A stretch of DNA of 64,000 nucleotides from Notospermus geniculatus (Eukaryota > Nemertea > Pilidiophora > Heteronemertea > Lineidae). The position numbers and the translations under genes were made by a program. The stretch is from contig NMRB01000442.1 of NCBI GenBank assembly GCA_002633025.1, positions 284,957 to 348,956 of the forward strand. The letters are read 5' to 3'. Within the stretch, counting starts at the first letter, position 1. Each line of letters opens with the position of its first letter. This document shows, in pieces, positions 23,091-32,461 of this stretch. The notes beneath the pieces are model-generated. The model was not told where the DNA came from. It worked only from the letters and a program-made list of their open reading frames with translations, and did no database searches.

Positions 23091-24383
23091 TCAAAAGACA
23101 GCACAACATTGTAAACTTACATAATATCGCGGGCAAAATTTCTTGGTGTTTGGACCCATGTGTTGGCAACATTCAGCTAGCTGATTGAAGTCGGCAATAC
23201 AACCTAATACCATCTTATTCGTTATCTTAATTTCCTTCTTTTCAAACGCATCATATGCTTCTGAACCTTGAAGATACATAATATGATGACAGAAACCAAT
23301 GATTGCAACAAAAATACACTAATCTGTAAGACTTACTGGTTTAAAAGCAGCATGTCGTTGTTAATAGCCTTCAGTATTTGGTCGATTGCAACTCTCTCTG
23401 ATGCGCAAATGAATTTTATAAAATGCTGGTGCTGGCGCTGGGCTATCGGAACGATTGATGGTTGTGATTATACCACATGCAGCGGGTTCCACTTTTTTGA
23501 CCGGTTTGCAGACATATCGTGCATGAAAATATTGAGATTGAGGGGAATAAACCCGAAGCTACCATTGTTCATCAAAGACTTAGTTTTGTTCCACCAACTT
23601 GCTCCTGTAAATCTTGCTTATCGTTGTCAACATGCCTGCAAAAAAAAGTTAATTATGAAGCGACGCCACAATTGACTAATTCAGTATACTCTTAAAGCCT
23701 CACTGTATTGAATTTTACGATATTTTCAAAGTGTTAGGAGAGAGCACATAGAGGTCTCATAGCTTGTGAAGGTCCCCAAAATGCTTGTCTGATACGTATA
23801 TCAAAGAATCAAGCCCTAGTTTTCAGCACACATTGAAAAAAATGAAGGCAGAGCCCTAATCAATTCAGATAGACCACAGTACATTTTACACTACATTAAC
23901 GTCGGAGGACGTAAGCACTTTCTGAATTCAATACACTGTGGCTTTAATTACCGAGTACATAATCACACAATACGTTAACTTCGGTTCGTACATTTCTCAT
24001 GCACCTACCGAGCCATACATACGTACCTGATGAACTCATTCGATGTGACTGGATTCGCTACCATCATTTTCAAAATGCTGAACAGCGTACCATCATCATC
24101 TTTCGACAGCAAGTGGAAGTTTTGGTTTAAACAAAATGATGAAATGTGATATTCGTCATCACTATCATTTTCCTCAGCTCGGAAAATGAATACCAAATAA
24201 GTTTGGTTTACGTGAAATTTTTGATAAGGTTGCTATCTCATAGTGTGATGAAGCAAAAATTACCTCTTTTATCAGATTCTCCCATGTGATGTTTCCAAAG
24301 CGCATTTTCTTAAAGAAAGAGAACGGCTTCAATGAATCATCCAGTTGTTTCAGCATAATGTACATAAATGGCAACATCTTCAC
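23091..24383 (-). pseudogene. KDZ-like (Plavaka/Kyakuja-type) transposase remnant
   Basis: Minus-strand segments in order resemble KDZ-superfamily transposases. An N-terminal part at about 24383-24005 contains LPFMYIMLKQLDDS and RFGNITWENLIKEV. Then 23630-23335 reads FIPLNLNIFMHDMSANRSKKWNP, matching the family's hydrophobic DD..GN.SK.WN block. It is followed by FIKFICASERVAIDQILKAI and a GTAAGT donor. Next, 23279-23121 has MVLGCIADFNQLAECCQHMG and a KKFCP zinc-ligand-like end, then another GTAAGT donor. An in-frame stop follows WNPLHVV, and expected catalytic residues are altered. It is therefore spliced or fragmented and probably dead. The family call is from motif shape, not from a search. 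Confidence 0.5.
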
Positions 24384-24407
24384 TCTGGGAAAAAAGGCCA
24401 GTTTGAA

Positions 24408-24637
24408 TTATAAAAGTGAAAGGACTTTTCTGGACAGTCAGTGGTAGGCACTGTAATCATTTCCATTTTTCAAAAGGAGTGTCTAGTAAGCACCATCGGA
24501 TGCAGTCTGCTCTTGTAAAGGTGCCTAAAATTGTACCCCAACAAGAATCCATGCAAAATGAACAACATGGAGAGATCAATGTTTCCCATACGCAATAGCA
24601 ATAACCCTGGCATTTAGAGGGTTAATCTCTCATCTGT
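24408..24637 (+). repeat. Dispersed repeat, inverted copy at 51868-52080
   Basis: About 220 bp matching the reverse complement of 51868-52080 (shared blocks GGATGCAGTCTGCTCTT and CATGGAGAGATCAAT). The other copy lies in the Helentron leader. Confidence 0.75.
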
Positions 24638-24756
24638 GCCTATTCACGTGGAGTAAGCCTGCCAACCCAAGAGCCTGAAAAAGGGGAAACTGAGACAAGA
24701 ACGAATATTTCACCTTTAATGGTTGGCAAGCAAATATATATAGCGTTCCGTGTGGG

Positions 24757-24960
24757 AATCAGTGGAAAGGGGTTAATTTCACTTCGTGAATCGTAAAAGA
24801 TATCTTATCAAACAACTTGGGTAGGAAGGGGTTAATATCTCTTGGTGAATCGAGACAGATGTCGTATTACACCCATTGGGTGGAAAGGAGTTTTAAAATA
24901 TCGCTTCGTCAATCGAGATAGATACATATTGTATCATATCAGACCCATTTGGTGGGACAC
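24757..24960 (+). repeat. Degenerate tandem repeat, about 65-70 bp unit, 3 copies
   Basis: Each unit carries GGAAAGGGGTTAAT, then CTTCGTGAATCG and an ATCAGACCCATT-like segment. No coding role. Confidence 0.6.
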
Positions 24961-25282
24961 ATCTGTTTCAGTAATACATTGAGAATGACTTGTGCTGCCA
25001 TCTGCGGTCAGAGTTATGACTCAGCGTGCTGCCATCTGCAGGCGGGAAAATGAGTCATTTTTCTCATTATCATAATTTATCCTATGGTTTGATATGATTT
25101 GAGGTGGGGGTTTTGAATTGATATCTCTCTCCCATATTGACCCTCTTCCACCTAAAATGTTAATTTTTTGTGAAAATCATGAAAATTATATACATTTTGT
25201 AATTAATTATCATTTTGTTGAGGAGACAAAATGGATTTTCAAACCTCCAACTATTCAACAATGCTACCTGGCAGGCCAACTA

Positions 25283-25644
25283 TACACTCGGCCCCAGTGT
25301 GTATCCGACGTCCCGGTCTCCTACACACTGGCACATTTGGGGCTCAAAAGCCGGTAACACCACTAGATGGCGCTCCACTGGACTCCAGCCAATCACCACG
25401 CTTTCTCACTTATAATTCCCGCGGAAATTACTTCCAGGAAAAACCCAACCTCGGCCCCAGGGGTATAGTTCGCTCAGACAACCTTGGGCCACTCGCCATA
25501 TTGTCAAAAAGCGAGCGAGGTTGGGAAAACCCAAGGACCCGTGCTGCCACCACGCGGTCTTCTCGACTGTTAATCTCTAAAAGAGCCAGACGCGGAGTGT
25601 GACTTACCGAAGGGTGAGCACGTAGCGTCTGGCCAAGCAAGACT
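25283..25644 (+). mobile_element. Orphan 362-bp element 'X', copy 1, 10-bp TSD
   Basis: It begins TACACTCGGCCCCAGTGTGT and ends GGCCAAGCAAGACT. AGGCCAACTA stands directly on both sides (25273-25282 and 25645-25654). It is highly similar along its length to 32099-32461. It has no terminal inverted repeats, poly-A tail or tRNA head. Both strands have open frames, but these do not resemble proteins. Confidence 0.8.
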
Positions 25645-25734
25645 AGGCCAACTAAAGAATATTGTTGAATTGGAGAGGGGAAATCATGAAAATAAGGCCA
25701 GGGCTGGGGGGGGGGCACAGTTGGTGTCTGCTCT

Positions 25735-26262
25735 ATTCGCCTTATATCAATTCGCCTTCCCATTTCGCCTTCAAAAAGTATACATTTCGCCTTTTCCCGA
25801 TTCGCCATCTCTCATTTCACCTTCTCCTACTTCGCCTTATCTTATCTTACCTTTGACTACATTCGACTTTTCCTATTTTGCCTTGTCATATTTTGCCTTC
25901 GTTTTATTTCGCCTTTTCTTTTTTGGCCATTTCTATTTTTGCCTTCATCTTCATTTGCCTTTATCTTACTTTGCCTCTTCTTATTCTGCCTTGTCCTAAT
26001 TTGCATTTGTCTATATTTGCCTTACTTCTAATTCGCCTTCTTTCATTTCGCCTTTGTCTCTATTCGCCCTATTCCTAATTTGCCTTCTTCCTATCTTGCC
26101 TTTTTTCATATCACCTTTTCCCTTCCTGCCTTTGTTTTATTTCGCCTCTTCTCAAGTGGCCATTTCTATTTTTGCCTTCATCTTAATTTGCCTTTATCTT
26201 ATTTTGCCTCTTCTTATTCTGCCTTGTCCTAATTCGCATTTGTCAAAATTTGCCTNTTTCAT
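25735..26262 (+). repeat. Pyrimidine-rich minisatellite (TTCGCCTT core)
   Basis: About 30 degenerate units of 15-20 bp with consensus near ATTTCGCCTTTTCTT. The complementary purine form appears at 27960-28110 and 28622-28838. One unknown base at 26256. Confidence 0.8.
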
Positions 26263-26278
26263 ATCCATTCGCCATATC

Positions 26279-26563
26279 CACGCTGGTGATTCACTTTTTT
26301 CGTACGCGATTTTGTTCATGCATAACTAATCGTGTTGAGTATTTTTGCAGTTGTTTCGGCAAATAGAAAGGGTGACAGCTTATTTTGTAATCACCATTTG
26401 TTTCGGCAAATAGAAGGGGTGACAGCTTATTTTGTAATCACCATGGTGATAACAAAATAAGCTGTCATCCCTTCTATTTGCCGAAACAACTGCAAAAATA
26501 GTCAGCACGATTAGTTATGCATGAGTAAAATCGCGTACGAAAAAAAAGTGAATCACCAGCGTG
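26279..26563. repeat. 285-bp foldback element flanked by ATATC
   Basis: The ends CACGCTGGTGATTCACTTTT and its inverse are flanked by ATATC at 26274-26278 and 26564-26568. One arm holds a duplicated 48-bp block (TGTTTCGGCAAATAGAA..., 26352-26445). Confidence 0.8.
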
Positions 26564-26630
26564 ATATCTAAACATTTCTATTCTCGTCGTACCGTTATAA
26601 AACTTTTTATGTACCAGATACCCACTTGTA

Positions 26631-26709
26631 AGGGATACACTTCATGTGCTGCCACCAGATGTCTCTCATTGCCTGAATTTCGGCTTTACGTAATAGGCAC
26701 GAGCTTCAA
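26631..26709 (+). repeat. 79-bp perfect direct repeat, copy 1
   Basis: Identical base for base to 27035-27113 (AGGGATACACTTCATGTGCT...GGCACGAGCTTCAA). The 325 bp between them is AT-rich and unique. Confidence 0.9.
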
Positions 26710-27034
26710 GGTGTCAAACGATTCTAATGCTGGGATTACTTGAGACGTCCGGCACACCGCACACCTCTGCGCGAACCCAACATTTACAGCAATAGTGCAC
26801 TTGTTATAGCTTGACACATTTTCCACAAGTTGTACAACTTTCTCCTACTTTTACTTGTAAAAATCCTATTAGCCTTTACAATATTGAATTCTCGTGGAAA
26901 GTTTTCTCTTATTGTCGGATATAATCTTTTTCGTAGTGTGTTAAAATATTCACAAATAAAGAAGTTATGGGTTTCATCAATAATACCATAAAGGAATCAC
27001 CATAAAGGTTTAACTGTGAACGATGAGCTTACTG

Positions 27035-27113
27035 AGGGATACACTTCATGTGCTGCCACCAGATGTCTCTCATTGCCTGAATTTCGGCTTTACGTAATAG
27101 GCACGAGCTTCAA
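27035..27113 (+). repeat. 79-bp perfect direct repeat, copy 2
   Basis: See copy 1. Perfect identity implies a recent duplication or a conserved unit. No LTR features are seen. Confidence 0.9.
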
Positions 27114-27700
27114 CTTTTTTTATGGGGAAGGGGTACATGAACCTGTCAACTTGATGCTTTGAATTCCATTTCTGAGATAACAGAGCTATTTTCAGCACAA
27201 TTAGTGCTCCCTGTGCAAATGTACGTCAGCCTATTCAAATGTACACAGATGACCCTGCGGTCACATCGTTCGTGGTGTTCTCATTAATTCAGTCCTTTTG
27301 TATCATAAGATCAACTAGTCAGAATTCAACAGAATTTGCAGTGAACGTGCAGAAGGGTATTGCCTATCATATGGAAAGTCAGAATGCAAATCTGTTGAGG
27401 TTTAAAGGGATATTTGGCGACAAAATTTACATTCGTTTTCCTCAACTCTCCCTCTTAGCCGCGGAACGATGGTGGCGACCTCTTCAGGTTGATCAAGGTG
27501 GGGAGGGATAAAAAGTCATCTACATAATCATTACCGGCCTCGTAACCCTGTTGGATTTTTGCCGGAGGTATGGAGTACACGACAGGCTATAGTCCACCTG
27601 CGTGAGGCCTTTTACTTGCCCTGGTGTAGACAGTCAGGTACAAGGGACCACGGCTTTTAGTCCCATCCGACGGACCCGTTTGTCACAATTATTTGTACAT
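27114..27700. other. Non-coding stretch
   Basis: A 90-codon plus-strand frame at 27239-27511 shows no recognisable domain. Confidence 0.45.
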
Positions 27701-27708
27701 GCCTTCGC

Positions 27709-27785
27709 CCGGAGTCGAACTCGCGCCGACCCATTGCACAGTTGGTAGTCAAGCGCGCTAACCACTCGACCAGTCCACCGGGCTT
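27709..27785 (-). pseudogene. Type II tRNA-like sequence (SINE head or pseudogene)
   Basis: On the minus strand: an A box TGGTCGAGTGGTTAGCG, a long variable-arm-like segment and a B box GTTCGACTCC. Stem pairing is poor. Confidence 0.45.
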
Positions 27786-27959
27786 GGACCCTATTTAGGC
27801 CCTACTGTGGACGGCAACTTGGAGGAATAAAACCTGACTATTCCTCCAAGGTGGCACTTATGACTTAGCTGTCCCTTTGTTGGTATTGCGGCGATGTATA
27901 GAAAAGTATCATGCGTGCAGTAGTACTAGTCGAATCGTTAACAACATGGTGAGGTGATA

Positions 27960-28110
27960 TGAGAAACGACGAAATGAGTAAAGCGGTGAAATACAAAAAA
28001 AGGCAACGGCAGAATAGGATAAAGGCGAATTATGAGAAGAAGAAACAGGATAAGGCGAGATGAGATAAAGGCGGGTTGGAATTATGGCCAGATAAAGACA
28101 AAGGCATAAA
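27960..28110 (+). repeat. Purine-rich minisatellite (AAGGCGAA core), part 1
   Basis: Complement-strand form of the 25735-26262 repeat: units near AAAGGCGAATTATGAGAAG. Confidence 0.75.
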
Positions 28111-28149
28111 TGTGTCAGAAATACAGTCGTTGGTGGTCTACGGCATTTC

Positions 28150-28621
28150 AACCAGCTCCTTCCCCCGTTTAGTAGAACTACTCGTCATGCTGATTCATTT
28201 ATTCCCTCTGCTTGTAAATACTGGAACTCACTTCCTGCAGTAATTAAGGAATCACCTTCTCTGTCAAGTTTTAAATATCAATACAAAAAGGTCTATTTCA
28301 ATAAGTCTATTTTTAGTGCGGATTATGGTCCAAGGCGACTCAAAACCAACCGTTTTCAACGTTGACTTTTTTCAGTTTATTCATTTCATAATTTCTGTAC
28401 GCGCAGTCACTTTACCTCTGGACATCGTATTGGCTCCTTGTCTGCGACCCAATGCGACGTCCTGTTACAGCAGCGTCTCCTTTACTTTCATTTGTGTTGT
28501 ATTTGTGTTTAGGAGCATTTGCACCTGCACCCCTCCATTTTTGTATTCTGTTAAGGTAGCCTTAATGTGTTTTACACGATGGCACCCATGTCTCGAATAA
28601 ATAAATAAATAAATAAATAAA
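28150..28621 (+). pseudogene. 5'-truncated non-LTR retrotransposon 3' end
   Basis: The conceptual translation from about 28156 gives RTTRHADSFIPSACKYWNSL, then PAV and a SLSSFK motif. This matches the terminal R...SF.P....WN.LP.....S...FK pattern of reverse transcriptases in CR1/L2/RTE-like elements. About 270 bp of 3' UTR and a (AATA)n tail at 28597-28621 follow. The tail directly joins the purine minisatellite. Only the last about 60 residues of the protein remain. Confidence 0.65.
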
Positions 28622-28838
28622 CAAAGGCAGAGTAGAACAAAGGCAAGATAGGTGAAGGCGAATTGAGAAAAGGCGAAATTGATAATGGCAAAATGAGTGA
28701 AGGCAAAATAAGAAGATGGTGAAACGAGACAAAGGCGAATCAAGAAAAGGCAAGAAGAGAAATGGCAAAATGGTACAAAGGCAAAATAAGATGAAGGCGA
28801 ATTACAGGAAGGCGAAGTAGGATGAGGCAAGACGAGGC
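28622..28838 (+). repeat. Purine-rich minisatellite, part 2
   Basis: About 12 units near AAAGGCGAATTGAGAA. It is bounded by the retrotransposon tail on the left and the foldback element on the right. Confidence 0.75.
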
Positions 28839-29575
28839 AACAGTTTCACCATCAAAGGACCTAAATGGCCGAAAATGCCCTTGTTTCTTCGAGAGACCCC
28901 CAAAATGACATCTTTGAAAAATTACTGGCAGGACACTCTTTATGGCTAGATCTCCGCAACCATTCAACCGATCGGGACATTCTATATACCAATGGATAGC
29001 TGGGAACATGCACTAAACCACTAACCTGGTGTCAAAAAGATTAATCCTAATATAAAGGTGTTATCCGATGAATTTGTCCAATTTTCGTACAAGATTGTCA
29101 AGATTTTTTAACAGGAACCACCATGCTGACGAGGACGCCGGACTGAATATTCCCTCGTCGCTGATTGGTCGGAATAAATTCATTTTAAATTGGACTTTAA
29201 TGAGATTTTATTTCGACCAATCAGCGACTAATGGAGTATTCAGTGCGACTTCCTTGTCAGCATGGCGGTTCTTACGAAAGTATTTTGTGACAATCTGTAC
29301 GAAAATTGGACAAATTCATCGGATAACACCTTTATATTTGGATTAATCTTTTTGACACCAGGTTAGTGGTTTAGTGCATGTTCGTAGCTATCCATTGGTA
29401 TATAGAATGTCCCGATCGGTTGAATGGTTCCGGAGATCTAGCCATAAACAGTGTGAAAATTTCACTTTTTGTCCTGCCAGTAATTTTTCAAAGATGTGAT
29501 TTGGGGGGGGGGGTCTCGCGAGGAAACAAGGGCATTTTCGGCCATTTAGGGTCATTTGATGGTGAAAAACTGTTG
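28839..29575. repeat. 737-bp near-perfect foldback (hairpin) element
   Basis: The left arm from CAACAGTTTCACCATCAAA to about 29195 is the inverse of the right arm ending GATGGTGAAAAACTGTTG. Inner blocks such as GTCGCTGATTGGTCG are also paired, leaving a loop of about 30 bp. The right arm contains a G10 tract. No clear target duplication is seen. Confidence 0.85.
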
Positions 29576-29687
29576 TGTTTTTCTGAAAGATGAGGAATTT
29601 CTGAGTGGAAATATCTGTGTTCCCCGTTCATAAGTGTCAGGGTTTTCTTGTGTGCAAGATTTGAAGTTAAAAACACCAGTCTGCCTG

Positions 29688-30251
29688 AGCACCCCGGCGA
29701 ATCAGTATCCTGAGCGCCGAGTTTTCGGCGTGGCAAGTGCTGATTCCGAGTCCGTGTCTTCCTGAATCCCGCGCAAAAAGGCGTCCTCGCCCGAGGAAGG
29801 GCCAGAAGAAGATGTTCAAGCTCCCAAATACCACAGTAAGTGTAAGATTTTTGCAGTGCATTCGGATCTAGAGTAAATAACCTGCCGTAATCAGTTGCTT
29901 ATTTTAAATGTATTTGCAGAATATTGTAATAAGCATCTGATCGCCACGGCCAGCCAGACGGCTGTCAGTAGGCCTACGGCACGCACCAGGCATTTAAAGT
30001 TTTTCGCTTCGTGATGCTGTCAAGACTGTGAGCAACAGATTTCTTAATCAATGCTAGCGAAATTTGCTACGCATTTGAGATCCGAATGCAAGTGTGATCA
30101 AGTAATCTTACCATGCTGATGAAGCAGGAGAGGTCGCATTCTCATCGCTGTCGTCTCTTTTCGCGCAGGATTCAGGAAGACACCGGGACTCGGAATCTGC
30201 ACTTGCCACGCCGAAGACTCGGCGCCCAGGATACTGATTCGCCGGGGTGCT
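29688..30251. repeat. 564-bp foldback element
   Basis: The ends AGCACCCCGGCGAATCAGTA and its inverse lead into about 95-bp arms (AAGTGCTGATTCCGAGTCC...). A second inner inverted block, GCATTCGGATCT, lies at about 29858 and 30080. Non-coding. Confidence 0.8.
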
Positions 30252-30893
30252 GAGAGTTGGAGTTAGATCCCTTGTTATTATATATACATATTTCTGGGGG
30301 GTGTTACCCCGGGGGTCAGGGCACTGTCCGTGGGGTGCTTTTGGACCTCGGAAACACCCACCACCCCTGCCATGCATGCCTCAAGTCCCTGTGCTCATAC
30401 ATAATCAATCATGGCCTGTTGGCATTTGACACACACATCATTGGAGAAAAAGGCTCCACAATCACATTTTCTTCTTTTTGGCTGGATGTTCCTCAAGGCT
30501 GCAGTTGATTTTAGACAATGATTTTTAAAGACTAATTTGGCACGGGCCACTTTGTCACGGATTGTGCCATAAACCCGGTAATCATTGTTGAGAGATGCAT
30601 GGACACACTCTAGTCCATGCTCACCCAGCATCCCTATGGTTCGCCATCTGGTAAGAAACTCAGGTACGTGAAAGGTCATGATGTGGATTTTGGGTGTGAT
30701 GGTATCATTTGGGAATGTAGGCCTAGAAGGAAACCATGATCCAAAATCCCAGCACATTTCACGAAGGGACTTGATCTCTTCTTCTGACAAGAACCTGGAA
30801 CACCCCAAGTAGGCTACTTTTCTCTTTGTACAGAGGCGTCGGAGCATTTTGCCTATGGATGTCGTCTGGGGGGGGGGGGGCTGAATTTTGCAA

Positions 30894-31362
30894 NNNNNNN
30901 NNNNNNNNNNNNNNNNNNNNNNNNNNNNNNNNNNNNNNNNNNNNNNNNNNNNNNNNNNNNNNNNNNNNNNNNNNNNNNNNNNNNNNNNNNNNNNNNNNNN
31001 NNNNNNNNNNNNNNNNNNNNNNNNNNNNNNNNNNNNNNNNNNNNNNNNNNNNNNNNNNNNNNNNNNNNNNNNNNNNNNNNNNNNNNNNNNNNNNNNNNNN
31101 NNNNNNNNNNNNNNNNNNNNNNNNNNNNNNNNNNNNNNNNNNNNNNNNNNNNNNNNNNNNNNNNNNNNNNNNNNNNNNNNNNNNNNNNNNNNNNNNNNNN
31201 NNNNNNNNNNNNNNNNNNNNNNNNNNNNNNNNNNNNNNNNNNNNNNNNNNNNNNNNNNNNNNNNNNNNNNNNNNNNNNNNNNNNNNNNNNNNNNNNNNNN
31301 NNNNNNNNNNNNNNNNNNNNNNNNNNNNNNNNNNNNNNNNNNNNNNNNNNNNNNNNNNNNNN
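30894..31362. other. Assembly gap (469 N)
   Basis: Unknown bases inside the transposase-like gene. The left edge is near a poly-G tract (30868-30880). Confidence 0.99.
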
Positions 31363-32098
31363 GAGGACGATGAAACACCCTTAGATGCGATTTCCTGGCA
31401 TCTGACAGCAGATTATAGCATCTACAATACCATATTTTTGGGCGATTTTTATTTGACGTGCGTTTGCTCTGTGCCTTTGACCCGATGTTAAAAACACAAC
31501 ATTTTCAGCAAAAAAGTGAGGGGGCTATGACACACAAAATGATAAAAAGGGGGAGGACCCCAGGACCCAGCCCCCCCCCCCCGCTCCGACGCCCCTGTTG
31601 TAGGAAGCCTCCTGTAAAGCTACCTGACCCTTCAGGTCTCTAACAAGTTTTTGGTGCTTTTCTATTATACCCTCAGGTGTATTAATAGACTTGTCACATT
31701 GCACCCAGCCAACCAACCCTGAATTGATGTCACTACTCTTAATGATGCAAATTGGACTTTCACAGTGTTCATTGGTGTCCCTGCCAGATGCTTTTTTGTT
31801 CATTTCCAAGAGCCTTTTTTACTCTGCCAGATCACCTTGGGATTTTTTTGAACTCCCCTCTACTTCTACAGTACTGGCAGACAGAGCTTTCCATTTGTCA
31901 TTCAGATCTTTATCAACTGTGTCAAAATTTTCTTGGTGTTTTTGAATGCATTTGGCCCTTTGGGGTCGAAAATTCGTGAATTCTGGAGATTGACTTCTTG
32001 CTTTTTATCATTTTGTGTGTCAATTTTGTGCTTTTCTGTATCTTGCATTTGGCCTCTAACATATTGTAAAACTTATGGCCACACCCCAAGGCTATATG

Positions 32099-32461
32099 TA
32101 CACTCGGCCCCAGTGTGTATCCGACGTCCCGGTCTCCTACACACTGGTACTTTTGAGGCTCAAAAGCCGGTAACACCACTAGATGGCACTCCACTGGGCT
32201 CCAGCCAATCACCACGCTATCTCACTGATAATTCCCGCGGAAATTACTTCCAGGAAAAACCCAACCTCGTCCCCAGGGGTATAGTTCGCTCAGACAACCT
32301 TGGACCACTCGCCATATTGTCAGAAACCGAACGAGGTTGGGAAAACCCAAGGACCCGTGCTGCCACCACGCGGTCGTCACGACTGTTGATCTCTAAAAGA
32401 GCCAGACGCGGAGTGTGATTTACCGAAGGGGTGAGCCTGTAGCGTCTGGCCAAGCGAGACT
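32099..32461 (+). mobile_element. Orphan 363-bp element 'X', copy 2, 10-bp TSD
   Basis: Same ends as copy 1 (TACACTCGGCC...CAAGCGAGACT). AGGCTATATG stands on both sides (32089-32098 and 32462-32471). On the minus strand the host frame reads PLHIA and stops at the junction TAG. Beyond the element it resumes in the same frame as HIALGCG, so the insertion is exact. Confidence 0.9.

Noticed and set aside
25231-25602. Open frames on both strands of element X as a protein gene
   Set aside because: The two copies differ by scattered substitutions with no sign of protein-level constraint, and neither frame matches a domain.
26631-27113. Short LTRs of a retroelement
   Set aside because: 79-bp repeats lack TG...CA ends, target duplications, a primer-binding site or coding sequence between them.
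30826-31491. Plus-strand frames across the second N run
   Set aside because: Artefacts of the gap. The real coding signal there is on the minus strand.
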